In this document: one piece after another, positions 25,741 through 36,141 of the stretch
Layout: each line of letters starts with the position of its first letter
How positions within the stretch are numbered: the first letter of the stretch is position 1
Assembly (NCBI RefSeq): GCF_003399625.1
Contig: NZ_NBXA01000023.1
Span: 175,183 to 239,182, forward strand
Length of the DNA: 64,000 bases
Source: Subtercola boreus
GTDB taxonomy: Bacteria > Actinomycetota > Actinomycetes > Actinomycetales > Microbacteriaceae
Direction of reading: 5' to 3'
Made by a program: the position numbers and the translations under genes
The notes under the pieces: generated by a model
Seen by the model: only the letters and a program-made list of their open reading frames with translations
Databases searched by the model: none
Told to the model about the DNA's origin: nothing

Positions 25741-27036
25741 ATGGCAGATCGCGAATACGGCTTCAGGACTCGGGCAATCCACGCAGGCAACATCCCCGAC
25801 GAGGTGACCGGCGCCCGCGCTCTGCCGATCTACCAGACGTCGGCATTCGTCTTCGATGACACGGCGGACGCCGCGGCCCGTTTCGCCCTGCAGAAGTACG
25901 GCAACATCTACAGCCGGCTCGCGAACCCGACCGTCGCTGCCTTCGAGGAACGCATCGCCAGTCTCGAGGGCGGGCTCGGCGCTGTGGCGACCGCCAGCGG
26001 GCTCGCTGCGCAGTACATCACCTTCGCGTCGCTGGTCGGCGCGGGCGATCACATCGTGTCGTCCGCCAACCTCTACGGCGGCTCGATCACGCAACTGGAT
26101 GTCACGCTCCGCCGTTTCGGCGTCGACACCACCTTCGTGCGAAGCTCCGACCCTGCCGACTACGCCGCAGCCATCACCGACAAGACCAAGCTGGTCTTCG
26201 CCGAGACCGTGGCGAACCCCTCGGGCGAGATCGCCGACATCGAGGGGCTCGCCGAGGTCGCCCACGCCCACGGCATCCCGCTCATCATCGACTCCACCAT
26301 CGCCACCCCGTTCCTGAACCGGCCCATCGAGTGGGGCGCAGACATCGTCATCCACTCGGCGACCAAGTTCCTGGGCGGCCACGGCACCACCCTCGGCGGA
26401 GTCGTCGTCGAGAGCGGCCGGTTCGACTGGCACAGTGAGAAGTTCCCGCTGTTCGGCCAGCCCGTGCCGAGCTACGGCGGCCTCGAGTGGTCGGGCAATT
26501 TCGGCGAGTACGCCTTTCTGACGAGGCTCCGCGCCGAGCAGCTCCGGGACATCGGCCCCTCCCTCGCCCCGCACTCCGCGTTCCTGCTCGCGCAGGGCGT
26601 CGAGACGCTGCCGTTCCGCATGCAGGCGCACATCGACAACGCACGGATCGTCGCCCAGTGGCTCGACGCCGACCCCCGCGTCGAGTACGTCAACTGGGCA
26701 GGGCTCCCCGGGCATCCACACTACGAACGCGGCCTGAAGTACCTGCCGAAGGGTCCGGGTTCGGTCTTCAGCTTTGGCGTGAAGGGCGGCCGGGATGCCG
26801 GGCGCACGTTCATCGAATCCGTCGATCTGGCGAGCCATCTCGCGAACATCGGCGATGCCAAGACCCTCGTGATCCACCCCGCGTCGACCACCCACGCCCA
26901 GTTGAACGAGCAGCAGCTCGTCGAGGCGGGCGTGCTGCCCGGCATCGTGCGGATCAGCGTGGGAATCGAAGACCCCGAGGACATCGTCTACGACCTCGAC
27001 CAGGCATTGACGAAGGCGACGGAAGGTCTCTCATGA
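25741..27036 (+). CDS. metY: O-acetylhomoserine aminocarboxypropyltransferase (homocysteine synthase)
   Basis: PLP enzyme that makes homocysteine from O-acetylhomoserine and sulfide (direct sulfhydrylation). 431 aa. Visible are the N-terminal FRTRAIHAGNIPDE, IYSRLANPTVAAFEERIASLEGG, and the PLP-lysine motif SATKFLGGHGTTLGG. ATG 25741 fits the family N-terminus; TAGTTT lies 7 nt upstream with no Shine-Dalgarno site, so a leaderless mRNA is likely. The stop overlaps the start of the CoA-binding partner gene (ATGA). Confidence 0.96.
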   Translation: MADREYGFRTRAIHAGNIPDEVTGARALPIYQTSAFVFDDTADAAARFALQKYGNIYSRLANPTVAAFEERIASLEGGLGAVATASGLAAQYITFASLVGAGDHIVSSANLYGGSITQLDVTLRRFGVDTTFVRSSDPADYAAAITDKTKLVFAETVANPSGEIADIEGLAEVAHAHGIPLIIDSTIATPFLNRPIEWGADIVIHSATKFLGGHGTTLGGVVVESGRFDWHSEKFPLFGQPVPSYGGLEWSGNFGEYAFLTRLRAEQLRDIGPSLAPHSAFLLAQGVETLPFRMQAHIDNARIVAQWLDADPRVEYVNWAGLPGHPHYERGLKYLPKGPGSVFSFGVKGGRDAGRTFIESVDLASHLANIGDAKTLVIHPASTTHAQLNEQQLVEAGVLPGIVRISVGIEDPEDIVYDLDQALTKATEGLS

Positions 27037-27620
27037 CACTCACCAACGACACTCCCGGCGAGCTCGTGACGGCCCAGCTCTCGAACGGCCTGACCTGCTC
27101 GGTGCCGTCGTCGTCACCCCTCGCGAAGCTGCTGAAGTCGCAGCGCACCTGGGTCGGCCCCGATGCGAAGGCACGCCTGAAGATCCTGCGGACGGCGAAG
27201 TCGATCGCCATCGTGGGTGCATCGCCGAACGCCGCGCGCTCGAGCTACTTCGTGGGCACGTACCTCCTGTCGTCGAGCGACTACCGCGTCTACTTCGTGA
27301 ACCCGAACGCGAAGGAGATCCTCGGTCAGCCGGCCTACCCGGATCTCGCCTCGCTCCCCGAGGTACCCGACATCGTCGACGTGTTCCGCAAAGCCAGCGA
27401 CATCCCTTCAGTGATCGACGACGTCATCGCGAGCGGCGCGAAGACCGTCTGGGTGCAACTCGGCATCTGGAACCAGGAGGCGGCGGAGTACGGCGAGAGC
27501 AAAGGCCTGGCCGTGGTGATGGATCGCTGCATCAAGGTGGAGCACGCTCGCTTCCACGGCGGGCTGCACCTGCTGGGCTTCGACACCGGCCAGATCTCGG
27601 CGCGCAAGACCCTCCGCTAG
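27033..27620 (+). CDS. CoA-binding domain protein partnered with metY
   Basis: 195 aa. An N-terminal extension of about 50 residues precedes a Rossmann-type CoA-binding domain (about 55-180) with SIAIVGASPNAARSSYFVG and the succinyl-CoA-synthetase-like VWVQLGIWNQEAAEYGESKGL. The Cys in VMDRCIKVEH is a conserved feature of this family. It is translationally coupled to metY, an association frequent in actinobacteria. A role in regulating or assisting sulfur assimilation is inference. Confidence 0.85.
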   Translation: MTLTNDTPGELVTAQLSNGLTCSVPSSSPLAKLLKSQRTWVGPDAKARLKILRTAKSIAIVGASPNAARSSYFVGTYLLSSSDYRVYFVNPNAKEILGQPAYPDLASLPEVPDIVDVFRKASDIPSVIDDVIASGAKTVWVQLGIWNQEAAEYGESKGLAVVMDRCIKVEHARFHGGLHLLGFDTGQISARKTLR

Positions 27621-27713
27621 GGCGCACCGGTCACGAGGCCGATTGTTACGCAGCCGTGACATTCACCCGCAATGTTCAGGTCGATGTCACTGGTCGCCGC
27701 TAGCGTTGAGTTC

Positions 27714-28154
27714 GTGATCACAACCCCCGGTTTCCTCCCCGCAGCTGCCACGCGCTCCGCCGTGCCGGCCATGGTGTCGACCCAGTGGCTCTGCGATCAC
27801 CTCGGCTCCGACACGATGGTGATTCTGGATGCCCGGGGCTTCGGTCTGCCCGACGACCTGTCGGAGGCTCGGTGCACGCGCATCCCCGGCGCCCTGTTCG
27901 CCGACCGGATCAGTGTGGATGCGGCCGCCTTCCACAGGATGGCTGAACACCTCGGCATCACCTCCGGTGCAACGGTCGTCGTGTACGACAGGGCTTCAGA
28001 TACCACACCCGGGGCCGCGTCGCCGGCCCAGCGCCTGCAGGAGACGTTTGCCATCTTCGGCTACGAGCGGGTGAGTGTGCTCGTCGGCGGCTTCCCGAAG
28101 TGGAACGCCGAGGATCGCCCGGTCGAGGCCGCCGCGGACTCCGCGGCGGCCTGA
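27714..28154 (+). CDS. Rhodanese-like single domain, catalytic Cys absent
   Basis: 146 aa. The sequence matches the N-terminal, non-catalytic half of two-domain thiosulfate/3-mercaptopyruvate sulfurtransferases: VSTQWLCDHLGSDTMVILDARG, RIPGALFAD and VVVYDRASD. The position where an active rhodanese has CxxG.R reads TPGAASPAQR, with no Cys. The second domain is missing. It may be a regulatory or structural rhodanese, or a gene remnant. The GTG at 27714 has TAGCGT 7 nt upstream, so a leaderless mRNA is plausible. It follows the metY operon, which also handles sulfur. Confidence 0.75.
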   Translation: MITTPGFLPAAATRSAVPAMVSTQWLCDHLGSDTMVILDARGFGLPDDLSEARCTRIPGALFADRISVDAAAFHRMAEHLGITSGATVVVYDRASDTTPGAASPAQRLQETFAIFGYERVSVLVGGFPKWNAEDRPVEAAADSAAA

Positions 28155-28164
28155 CGGCCTCCCC

Positions 28165-28248
28165 GCAGCCGATCTTCAGCAGCAGATCACCGGCAGTCGA
28201 TCTTCAGCCGCCGATCTCCAGCAGTCGATCCTCAGCCATCGGACTGCA
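28165..28248. repeat. Degenerate 13-15-bp tandem repeats after the rhodanese gene
   Basis: Five or six copies of a CAGYCGATCTTCAG-like unit are arranged head to tail and run into the 3' end of the convergent DUF255 gene. Units vary in length (13-15 bp), unlike the in-frame repeats elsewhere. Confidence 0.6.
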
Positions 28249-29938
28249 GCCTGACCATGAGCTCGAGGGCGGCCCCGAAGCCGATCGGTCGCGAGAGCGC
28301 GTCGGGGCCGAGAGGCGCAAGCGCCCGCACCGCCGCGCGACGGTAGGACTCATCGCCGGATTCGAGGTGCGCCAGGTACGCAGCACGCGCCGCAGCACTG
28401 TTGCCCGACGGGTACGCCCCCTCCGACACGTCTCCCTCGAGAAGCAGGCCGCGGGCCGCCAGTACTGGATCGCCGCCGCCCGGAACCACGAACGGGGAGC
28501 CCTCGGCTGTCGGCGCCATCACTGTATCGAGGAGGTCTGCACCCGCTCGGCTGTAGCGCGTGTCGCCCGTGGCCGTGCCGAGCTGCAGCAGGGACGTGGC
28601 GAACATTCCGTAGTCCTCGAGCGTCGCCGGCGCCTCCGAGACGTGACCGCCGAGCGATGCGCGCACGAGGGTTCCGCCCGGGCGGAGATGATGTTCGAGC
28701 AGGTAGTCCGCGGCACGCCGGGCCGACTCGATCAACGCGCTGTCGCCGAAGGCGGTTCCCGCATGCGCCAGTGCGCCGATGGCGAGACCGTTCCAGCCGG
28801 TGAGGATCTTGAGATCGAGAGCCGGAGGCTCCTCCCCGTGGCGCTGGTCGCGATCGAGTTCGTAGTACCCACCCTCGGTGCGGACTCCCGCAACGACACT
28901 CTCGGAATCCTGGGCGGACGCGAAGCCGCCCTCCGGCTGCTGCAGGTGGCTGACCACGTAGCCCGCGATCCCGAGGGCCGTGGCTCGTGCCCAGCCGTGG
29001 CCTGCGCCGCCGGCGCCGTCCGCACCGCCGCCACCGCCTGCACCACCGGCACCGCCGCCGCCGCCGGCAGCAGGTTCACCCGTATCCTCCGCTGCCTCGT
29101 GCTTCTCGGCAGCAGTCGTGTACGCGTCGAGCAGCAGGGCGTTGTCGTAGAGCATGCGCTCGTAGTGGGGCTCGCTCCAGTCCTGCCGGGTCGCGTAGCG
29201 GAAGAAGCCACCCTCCACCCGATCGCGGAGCGGCGAGCCCGCCATGGCTCGCAGGGTGCGATCGGCCAGGGGAGCATCCATCGCCTGCAGGAACTGCAGC
29301 ACCGGTGCCACCGGGAACTTCGGTGCGGTGCCGAACCCCCCGTGCTCAGTGTCTTCGTAGTCGTCGAGTTCGTACACCACCTGGGCAAGCTCTCCGGCGG
29401 TGGGCAGCTCGAGGCTCTGATCGGACTCGGTCTTCGCCCCCGCCTCGGCGAGTGCCTCCACCAGCTGGCCTGCGGTGCTCTCCACGTCGTCGCGTCGGCT
29501 CCGCCAGGCGTCCTCCACCGCATCCAGAACCTGCCGGAACGAGGGAGTGCCCTGTACGGCTACCGGTGGGGAGTAGGTACCCGCGAAGAACACCCGGCCC
29601 TGGGGGGTCGCGAACACGTTCAGGGGCCAGCCGAGGTTCTGGGTGAACGCGCCAGCGGCCGCGAGATAGACCGCATCGACCTCCGGATGCTCCTCCCTGT
29701 CGACCTTGATGGCGACGAAACCGTCGTTGAGGGCGGCGGCGAGAGCGGGGTCGCTGAAGCTCTCCCGGGCCATCACGTGGCACCAGTGGCAGGTGGAGTA
29801 CCCGATCGACACCAGCACCGGCACGTCGCGGCGCACCGCCTCGGCGAAGGCCTCCTCCCCCCAGGGGAACCAGTCGACCGGGTTGTCGCTGTGCGAGCGG
29901 AGGTAGGGGCTTATCGCGGCGGCGAGTCGGTTGGCCAT
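28232..29938 (-). CDS. Thioredoxin-domain protein of the YyaL/DUF255 family
   Basis: 568 aa. The N-terminal thioredoxin-like domain has [18 protein letters not shown] (the CxxC of the family) near residues 45-60. An alpha/alpha-barrel domain follows, resembling N-acylglucosamine 2-epimerase and cellobiose epimerase folds ([37 protein letters not shown]). The biochemical function of the family is not settled. A glycine/alanine-rich insert of about 30 residues (about 283-315) is unusual and low-complexity. The ATG begins the family N-terminus [21 protein letters not shown]. Divergent from hrpA. Confidence 0.9.
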   Translation of the reverse strand: MANRLAAAISPYLRSHSDNPVDWFPWGEEAFAEAVRRDVPVLVSIGYSTCHWCHVMARESFSDPALAAALNDGFVAIKVDREEHPEVDAVYLAAAGAFTQNLGWPLNVFATPQGRVFFAGTYSPPVAVQGTPSFRQVLDAVEDAWRSRRDDVESTAGQLVEALAEAGAKTESDQSLELPTAGELAQVVYELDDYEDTEHGGFGTAPKFPVAPVLQFLQAMDAPLADRTLRAMAGSPLRDRVEGGFFRYATRQDWSEPHYERMLYDNALLLDAYTTAAEKHEAAEDTGEPAAGGGGGAGGAGGGGGADGAGGAGHGWARATALGIAGYVVSHLQQPEGGFASAQDSESVVAGVRTEGGYYELDRDQRHGEEPPALDLKILTGWNGLAIGALAHAGTAFGDSALIESARRAADYLLEHHLRPGGTLVRASLGGHVSEAPATLEDYGMFATSLLQLGTATGDTRYSRAGADLLDTVMAPTAEGSPFVVPGGGDPVLAARGLLLEGDVSEGAYPSGNSAAARAAYLAHLESGDESYRRAAVRALAPLGPDALSRPIGFGAALELMVRLQSDG

Positions 29939-29996
29939 GCATCCAGCGTACGTGCCCGGTCCGGCGGCCGAGCGTCGCTTGTAGAATGGAACGCCC

Positions 29997-32900
29997 ATGA
30001 TTCCTGAGTCGATCACCTTTCCGCCCGAGCTCCCCGTCAGTCGACTCCGCGACGAGATCGCGCGCACCATCAAGGCGAACCAGGTGGTCATCATCGCCGG
30101 CGAGACCGGATCGGGCAAGACCACCCAGATCCCGAAGATCTGCCTGCAACTCGGCCGCACCAGTATCGGGCACACCCAGCCCCGGCGTATTGCGGCACGA
30201 ACGATCGCCGAACGCATCGCCGAAGAACTGGGGCAGGAGGTCGGCGACCTCGTCGGGTACCAGGTGCGTTTCACCGACAGGGTGGGGCCGAACACCCGCA
30301 TCAAGCTGATGACCGACGGCATCCTGCTGAACGAGATCCACCGGGACCGTCTGCTGAAGAAGTACGACACGATCATCATCGACGAGGCGCACGAGCGGAG
30401 CCTCACCATCGACTTCCTGCTCGGCTACCTGCGGGAGCTCCTGCCCAAGCGCCCCGACCTGAAGGTCATCGTTACGTCGGCGACGATCGATCCCGAGAGC
30501 TTCTCGAAGCACTTCGGCGGCGCGCCCATCATCGAGGTCTCTGGCCGCACCTTCCCCGTGGAGGTGCGCTACCGCCCGCTCGTCGCAGACGGTGGGGTTC
30601 TGGATGACGTCGACGATGTCGACACCAGCAGTGCCACCGCCGACCGCGACCCTCTCGATGCGGTCAACGAAGCCCTCGACGAGCTCGCCCGCGAGGGCGA
30701 CGGCGATGTGCTGGTGTTCTTCTCCGGCGAGAACGAGATCCGTGACGCCGAGGAATCCATTCGGGGCCGGCTGAACTCCGGCGGCTCCGGCTCGTTGGGT
30801 TCTGCCACCGAGGTTCTGCCGCTCTACGGGCGGTTGAGCGCTGCCGACCAGCACAAGGTGTTCCAGAAGGGCAGCACTCCGGGCATCCGGCGACGCATCG
30901 TGCTCGCGACGAACGTGGCGGAGACGAGCCTCACGGTTCCGGGGATCAAGTATGTGATCGACACCGGCACCGCCCGCATCAGCCGGTACAGCGTGCGGTC
31001 GAAGGTGCAGCGGTTGCCGATCGAGGCGATCTCGCAGGCATCTGCCAACCAGCGTGCGGGCCGGAGCGGGCGCACGAGCGACGGGATCTGCATCCGCCTC
31101 TTCTCGGAGGAGGACTACCTCTCCCGGCCCGAGTTCACCGAGCCGGAGATTCTTCGCACGAACCTTGCAGCGGTCATCCTGCAGATGATCTCGCTCGGCC
31201 TCGGCGACATCGCCTCGTTCCCGTTCCTCCAGCCACCGGACTCCCGCGGCATCAAGGACGGCCTCGACCTGCTGAGCGAACTGGGCGCGATCAACGCGCC
31301 GGGTGCGACCTCGAACAGGCCCGGCGCGCCCGTGGTGCCGACCCTCAGCCGGGTGGGCCGAGACCTCTCGCGGATGCCGATCGAACCCCGATTCGCACGG
31401 ATGGTCATCGAGTCGAAGAACCACAACACGAGTCGCGAGGTGATGGCGATCGTGGCCGGCCTGACCGTGCAGGATCCACGCGAACGACCGCTGGAGAAGC
31501 GCCAGCGCGCCGACGAGTTCCACGCACGGTTCACCGACCCGACCAGCGACTTCCTCACGCTGCTGAACCTCTGGAACTACGTGGAGGAGAAGCAGCGGGA
31601 GCTGTCGTCGAGCGCGTTCCGACGGCTCTGCAAGGCGGAGCACCTCAACTACCTCCGGGTGCGGGAGTGGCAGGACGTCTTCCGGCAGCTCAAGCAACTC
31701 AGCAGACCGCTGGACCTGGTGATCGGCGAGCCGTCGGTCGACCCCGACGGTATCCACCGTTCGCTGCTCGCCGGCCTCCTCTCGCACATCGGCCTGAAGG
31801 ATGCGGCGAAGAAGGACTATGTCGGCGCCCGCCAGACGCGGTTCAGCCTCTTTCCCGGTTCTGCGCTCTCGAAGAAGCAGCCGAACGCCGTGATGAGCGC
31901 CGAGCTGGTCGAGACGAGCAGACTGTTCGCCCGGATGAACGCCTCGATCGACCCCGCCTGGGCGGAGACGCTGGCGGGTGACCTCTGCAGACGGAGCTAC
32001 TCCGAGCCGCACTGGGAGAAGAAGCAGGGTGCGGTCGTCGCCTTCGAGCGGGTGACGCTCTATGGAGTGCCGATCATCCAGAAGCGGCGCGTGCAGTTCT
32101 CCCGCGTGGATGCGGCCTACGCCCGTGAGCTGTTCATCCGTCACGCCCTCGTCGACGGGGACTGGGAATCGCACCACGCCTTCGACCGGGAGAACCGGCG
32201 CTTCCGCGACGAACTCGCAGAGATCGAGGAGCGCAGCCGCCGCCGCGACCTGCTCCTCGACGACGAGGCGGTCTTCGAGTTCTACGACAAGCGTCTTCCG
32301 CGGGACGTCAACACTGCAAGGAGCTTCGACGGCTGGTGGAAGAAGGCGCGTCACGACACCCCCACTCTGCTGAGCATGACCGTCGAGTCGCTGCTGCCCG
32401 ACGGGGCTCCGGAGATCGACGAGTCCCAGTTTCCCGCAAGCTGGCAGCAGGGCGACCAGCAGCTCGCACTGTCGTATCGCTTCGAGCCGGGCTCGGACGA
32501 CGACGGTGTCACGGTGACGGTTCCGCTGGCGCTGCTGCCACGGCTCGAGCCGACAGGTTTCGAAGCGCAGGTGCCGGGCTTTCGCGAGGAACTCGTGACC
32601 GCGCTCATCCGCTCGCTGCCGAAGGCCATCCGGCGGAACTTCGTGCCGGCTACCGACTGGGCCTCGAAGCTGCTGACGGCGCTGCCGGATGACGCGGACG
32701 CCTCCGGGCACGGCACGGGGAACCGCACCGGGCACGCCGCGCCGTCGGGTGACGATCTGACCTTCCTCGCCTCTCTCGCCCAGACGATGTCGCGGCTGGC
32801 CTACGTGCCCGTTGCCGCCTCGGACTTCGATCGCACTCGTCTTCCCTCGCATCTCTCCGTCTCCTTCCGTGTCGTGGATGAATCGGGCACGACTGTCGCG

Positions 32901-33869
32901 GCGTCGAAGGATCTGCCCGCTCTCCAGGCCCGGTTCCGTTCGGCCGCGCGCGACAGTGTTGCCCGCGCTTCCCGGCAGACCGCCCACTCGCTGGAGCGGA
33001 GCGGCCTGACAACATGGGACTCTACGGAGCTGCCGAAGTTCGTGGACACGAAACTCCAGAACAGTGTGATTCGCGCGTATCCGGCCATTGTGGACGAGAA
33101 GACGTCTGTCGCCATCCGGCTCATGAGCACCCAGCAGGAGGCCGACCGGCTGAGCCCCGCGGGCATCCGCCGGCTCCTGCTGCTTGCCGTGCCCTCACCG
33201 GTGTCGTATGTGCGCGAGCACCTGAGCCAGAACGAGAAGCTCATTCTGGCGACGAGCCCCTATGCGAGCATCCAGGCCCTCTTCGACGACTGCCTCGCAG
33301 CATGTGCCGACGAGGTGCTCCGAAGCGCGCACCCCACCGGGCTGATCTACACGCGGGCCGAATTCGAGGCCGTGCGAGACCGTCTGTCAGCGGGCATCAT
33401 CGATTCGATGTACCAGACGGTGGCGACGGTCGCTGCCACGCTGGCAAAGGCCCGCGACGCCGAACGTGCCCTCAAGACCGTCACGAGCGTCTCTCTGCTG
33501 CCCGCCCTCTCGGATGCCCGCGCCCAGCTCGCGGCGCTCATCTTCCCGGGGTTCATCTCGTCCACAGGCACCCGGCAGCTGCAGCACTATCCACGGTATC
33601 TGACGGGCGTGGAGCAGCGGATGCAGAAGCTGCCCGACGCGCCTGCACGGGACAGGGCGTGGCTGAACGAGGTGCAGAACGCCACTGCCCGCTACGAGGC
33701 CTCGGGGGGCACGCTGCCCCTGCCGAAGGATCCGGCCACGGTGCTGAGCACCCCGATCATCCGGGCCCGCTGGCTGATCGAAGAGCTGCGGATCAGCCTC
33801 TTCGCACAGTCGCTCGGCACCGCAGAGCCCGTCTCGCTGCAGCGGCTGCAGAAGCTCCTCGCGAGCTGA
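29997..33869 (+). CDS. hrpA: ATP-dependent RNA helicase HrpA
   Basis: 1290 aa DEAH/RHA helicase, the usual length for HrpA. Visible are Walker [14 protein letters not shown], the DEAH box [11 protein letters not shown], motif III TSATID, motif [12 protein letters not shown], then winged-helix/HA2, OB-fold and the long DUF3418 C-terminal region. HrpA resolves stalled or collided ribosomes on mRNA in E. coli. TAGAAT lies 9 nt before the ATG and there is no clear Shine-Dalgarno site, so the 5' leader may be only a few bases. The large open frame on the opposite strand is a shadow. Confidence 0.96.
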   Translation: MIPESITFPPELPVSRLRDEIARTIKANQVVIIAGETGSGKTTQIPKICLQLGRTSIGHTQPRRIAARTIAERIAEELGQEVGDLVGYQVRFTDRVGPNTRIKLMTDGILLNEIHRDRLLKKYDTIIIDEAHERSLTIDFLLGYLRELLPKRPDLKVIVTSATIDPESFSKHFGGAPIIEVSGRTFPVEVRYRPLVADGGVLDDVDDVDTSSATADRDPLDAVNEALDELAREGDGDVLVFFSGENEIRDAEESIRGRLNSGGSGSLGSATEVLPLYGRLSAADQHKVFQKGSTPGIRRRIVLATNVAETSLTVPGIKYVIDTGTARISRYSVRSKVQRLPIEAISQASANQRAGRSGRTSDGICIRLFSEEDYLSRPEFTEPEILRTNLAAVILQMISLGLGDIASFPFLQPPDSRGIKDGLDLLSELGAINAPGATSNRPGAPVVPTLSRVGRDLSRMPIEPRFARMVIESKNHNTSREVMAIVAGLTVQDPRERPLEKRQRADEFHARFTDPTSDFLTLLNLWNYVEEKQRELSSSAFRRLCKAEHLNYLRVREWQDVFRQLKQLSRPLDLVIGEPSVDPDGIHRSLLAGLLSHIGLKDAAKKDYVGARQTRFSLFPGSALSKKQPNAVMSAELVETSRLFARMNASIDPAWAETLAGDLCRRSYSEPHWEKKQGAVVAFERVTLYGVPIIQKRRVQFSRVDAAYARELFIRHALVDGDWESHHAFDRENRRFRDELAEIEERSRRRDLLLDDEAVFEFYDKRLPRDVNTARSFDGWWKKARHDTPTLLSMTVESLLPDGAPEIDESQFPASWQQGDQQLALSYRFEPGSDDDGVTVTVPLALLPRLEPTGFEAQVPGFREELVTALIRSLPKAIRRNFVPATDWASKLLTALPDDADASGHGTGNRTGHAAPSGDDLTFLASLAQTMSRLAYVPVAASDFDRTRLPSHLSVSFRVVDESGTTVAASKDLPALQARFRSAARDSVARASRQTAHSLERSGLTTWDSTELPKFVDTKLQNSVIRAYPAIVDEKTSVAIRLMSTQQEADRLSPAGIRRLLLLAVPSPVSYVREHLSQNEKLILATSPYASIQALFDDCLAACADEVLRSAHPTGLIYTRAEFEAVRDRLSAGIIDSMYQTVATVAATLAKARDAERALKTVTSVSLLPALSDARAQLAALIFPGFISSTGTRQLQHYPRYLTGVEQRMQKLPDAPARDRAWLNEVQNATARYEASGGTLPLPKDPATVLSTPIIRARWLIEELRISLFAQSLGTAEPVSLQRLQKLLAS

Positions 33870-33878
33870 ACTGGACGC

Positions 33879-33922
33879 ACGGCAACGGCACGGCAACGGC
33901 TCGGCAACGGATCGGTGACGGT
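33879..33922. repeat. Four tandem 11-bp repeats after hrpA
   Basis: ACGGCAACGGC is repeated exactly twice, then TCGGCAACGGA and TCGGTGACGGT. The array starts 10 bp after the hrpA stop and lies before the MFS transporter start. One turn of the helix per unit would align any bound protein on one face. Confidence 0.8.
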
Positions 33923-33973
33923 TCGACCCCTCCGGGGGCGTCCGTACCGTCCAACCGGTACACTTGATCTCTT

Positions 33974-35182
33974 GTGAGTAGCTACGCGAATCTTCTGAAG
34001 ACCCGGGGTGTCGGCCGGATCATGGCCGCCCAGCTTGTGGCGCGCTTCCCCTTCGGCATGCTCTCGCTCGCCTTTCTGCTGCACATCGAACACGTGCACG
34101 GTTCGTACGCGGCGGCCGGGCTGGTGCTGGCCGCGCTGTCGATCGGCCAGGCCATCGCCGGCCCGCTGACGAGCCGCCTGATGGGGCGCTGGGGCATGCG
34201 ACCGGTGATCACCGGAACGATCATCGTCTGCGCCATCGCCGTCTCGGTGATCGCGCTCGTTCCGATGACCATTCCACTCACCATGGTCGTCGCCTTCGCC
34301 GCCGGGCTCACGATGCCGCCCATCCAGCCGGCCGTGCGCACCATCTACCCGAAGATGGTCAACTCGAAGCAGCTCACGCCGCTGTTCTCGCTCGACGCGT
34401 CGGCGCAGGAGATCATCTGGGTCGTCGGCCCCGTCATCACGACCTTCACTGCCACCCAGATCGGCACCGTCGAGGGCATCCTGCTCGCGGTCGCGTTCCT
34501 CGTGGGCGGCGGCGCCTGGTTCCTGTCGAGCCCCGAACTCGGCCGGGTGAGGATCCCCCGCAGCCGCAAGCGACTCGGCGCGGTGCTGAAGAAGCCGCCG
34601 GTGCTGCTCGCCACCATCGTCGGTTTCCTGCTCGTCGCCGCCTGCGCCGCCATCGAAGCGGGGGTCGTCGCATCGTTCGGGCACGGCGGCGCAGAGGCCG
34701 GCATCGTGCTGGCCGTCTTCGCCGTCGGGTCGCTCGTCGGCGGTCTCGCGCTCGGCCATGTCGGCATCGGCCCGTGGTCGCTCGCCCAGCGGATGCTCGT
34801 CGTCTTCATCGGCACGGCGATCGCCGCGGTCTCGCTGAACGTGTGGTGGCTGGCGATCTTCCTGTTCCTGGCGGGTGTCGGCATCGCCCCCGCCCTCGCG
34901 GTGATGTTCTCGATCGTCTCGTCGAGCGTGCGTTTCAGCGAGACGGCCGAGGCGTACGGCTGGGTCGGCACCGGCCAGCTCATCGGCGCGGCGGTCGGAT
35001 CGGCGCTGGCCGGGTTCCTCATCGACGCCCAGGGCCCCACCGGCGCCTTCATCGTGGCGGCCTGCCTTGCGCTCGTCGGATTCCTGGTACCCCTCCTCGG
35101 GCGGCGCTGGCACCCGGACCTCCGCGGCCGGGACGCGAGCCCCATCCCCGACACCGAGCCCTTCGCCGCCGTCACGAGCTGA
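33974..35182 (+). CDS. MFS transporter
   Basis: 402 aa with about 12 membrane helices in two halves separated by a basic loop (RIPRSRKRLGAVLKK, about 194-208). The motif SRLMGRWGMRP after helix 2 is the MFS loop 2-3 signature. Overall it resembles small sugar-efflux/drug-efflux transporters of the NMT1/YfcJ type, but the substrate cannot be given. Starts at GTG 33974, with TACACT 9 nt upstream. Single gene between hrpA and the aldo/keto reductase. Confidence 0.88.
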   Translation: MSSYANLLKTRGVGRIMAAQLVARFPFGMLSLAFLLHIEHVHGSYAAAGLVLAALSIGQAIAGPLTSRLMGRWGMRPVITGTIIVCAIAVSVIALVPMTIPLTMVVAFAAGLTMPPIQPAVRTIYPKMVNSKQLTPLFSLDASAQEIIWVVGPVITTFTATQIGTVEGILLAVAFLVGGGAWFLSSPELGRVRIPRSRKRLGAVLKKPPVLLATIVGFLLVAACAAIEAGVVASFGHGGAEAGIVLAVFAVGSLVGGLALGHVGIGPWSLAQRMLVVFIGTAIAAVSLNVWWLAIFLFLAGVGIAPALAVMFSIVSSSVRFSETAEAYGWVGTGQLIGAAVGSALAGFLIDAQGPTGAFIVAACLALVGFLVPLLGRRWHPDLRGRDASPIPDTEPFAAVTS

Positions 35183-35272
35183 GCCGCTCAGCAGCGGGCC
35201 GGTCGACACCGGGTGGCCAGCGCCGCGCCGGCCAGCACCGGCAGTGCAGGAGAGGTGTAGAAGAATGGGGCC

Positions 35273-36097
35273 ATGACGACAGCCCCCTCGATTCCGCTCA
35301 ACGACGGCCACTCGATCCCCCAGGTGGGACTCGGGGTCTACAAGGTCACCGACGCGGAGGCTGTGGAGGCGATCGCGGCCGCCTTCGCTTCCGGCTACCG
35401 GCACGTCGACACCGCGACGCTCTACGACAACGAGGTGGGTGTCGGTGAGGCGGTGAACCGCTCCGGGATCGACCGTTCGGAGATCTTCGTCACGACGAAG
35501 GTCTTCCAGGACAGGCACGGCTACGACGAGGCACGCCGCTCATTCGACGAGAGCCTCGAACGGTTGAAGCTCGACTACGTGGACCTGTTCCTCATCCACT
35601 GGCCCGCGCCGAAGCAGAACCTCTACGTCGAGACCTGGCGGGCCCTCGAGAGGATCCAGGCCGACGGGTTGGCCCGATCCATCGGCGTCTCGAACTTCCA
35701 CACGCACCACCTCGACCGGCTGGCGGCCGAGACCGGCGTGGTTCCGAGCGTCAACCAGGTCGAGCTGCACCCGTGGCTCCCGCAGGCGGAGCTGCGCGCC
35801 TACAACGACGCTCACGGCATCGTGACCGAGGCGTGGTCGCCTCTCGCCCGCGGCCGGGTGCTCGGCACCCCCGTTCTCGACGGGATCGCCGCAAAACACG
35901 GCATCTCCCCTGCGCAGGTCGTCATCCGGTGGCATGTGCAACTCGGCAACGTGGTGATCCCGAAGTCGATCACCCCGTCTCGCATCGCGAGCAACATCGA
36001 CGTGTTCGACGTCACCCTCGACGAGGAGGACCTCGCTCTCATCGCCACGCTCGAGACGGGCGAGCGCACCGGCCGCGACCCCAACGACGTCGGCTGA
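35273..36097 (+). CDS. Aldo/keto reductase (AKR5-like, 2,5-didehydrogluconate reductase type)
   Basis: 274 aa NADP-dependent TIM-barrel reductase. The catalytic tetrad is visible: Asp and Tyr in HVDTATLYDNE, Lys in FVTTKVF and His in LFLIHWP. C-terminal cofactor residues lie in VVIPKSITPSRIASN. Length and motifs match small bacterial AKRs that reduce methylglyoxal, 2,5-diketo-D-gluconate or similar aldehydes. AAGAAT lies 6 nt before the ATG (leaderless-type). Confidence 0.93.
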   Translation: MTTAPSIPLNDGHSIPQVGLGVYKVTDAEAVEAIAAAFASGYRHVDTATLYDNEVGVGEAVNRSGIDRSEIFVTTKVFQDRHGYDEARRSFDESLERLKLDYVDLFLIHWPAPKQNLYVETWRALERIQADGLARSIGVSNFHTHHLDRLAAETGVVPSVNQVELHPWLPQAELRAYNDAHGIVTEAWSPLARGRVLGTPVLDGIAAKHGISPAQVVIRWHVQLGNVVIPKSITPSRIASNIDVFDVTLDEEDLALIATLETGERTGRDPNDVG

Positions 36098-36141
36098 GCC
36101 GCAGCGCCGAGGGCTCAGCGCGGGCTCTCAGGGAGCGCGCG

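Noticed and set aside
28165..28248. Extension of the rhodanese ORF into the repeat tract
   Set aside because: The rhodanese stop is at 28154; the repeats are in another frame and of uneven length.
29346..32987. Very long open frame on the minus strand opposite hrpA (about 1200 codons)
   Set aside because: It is antisense to the clearly conserved helicase and consists of Arg/Gly/Val-rich sequence typical of the complementary frame of high-GC genes.
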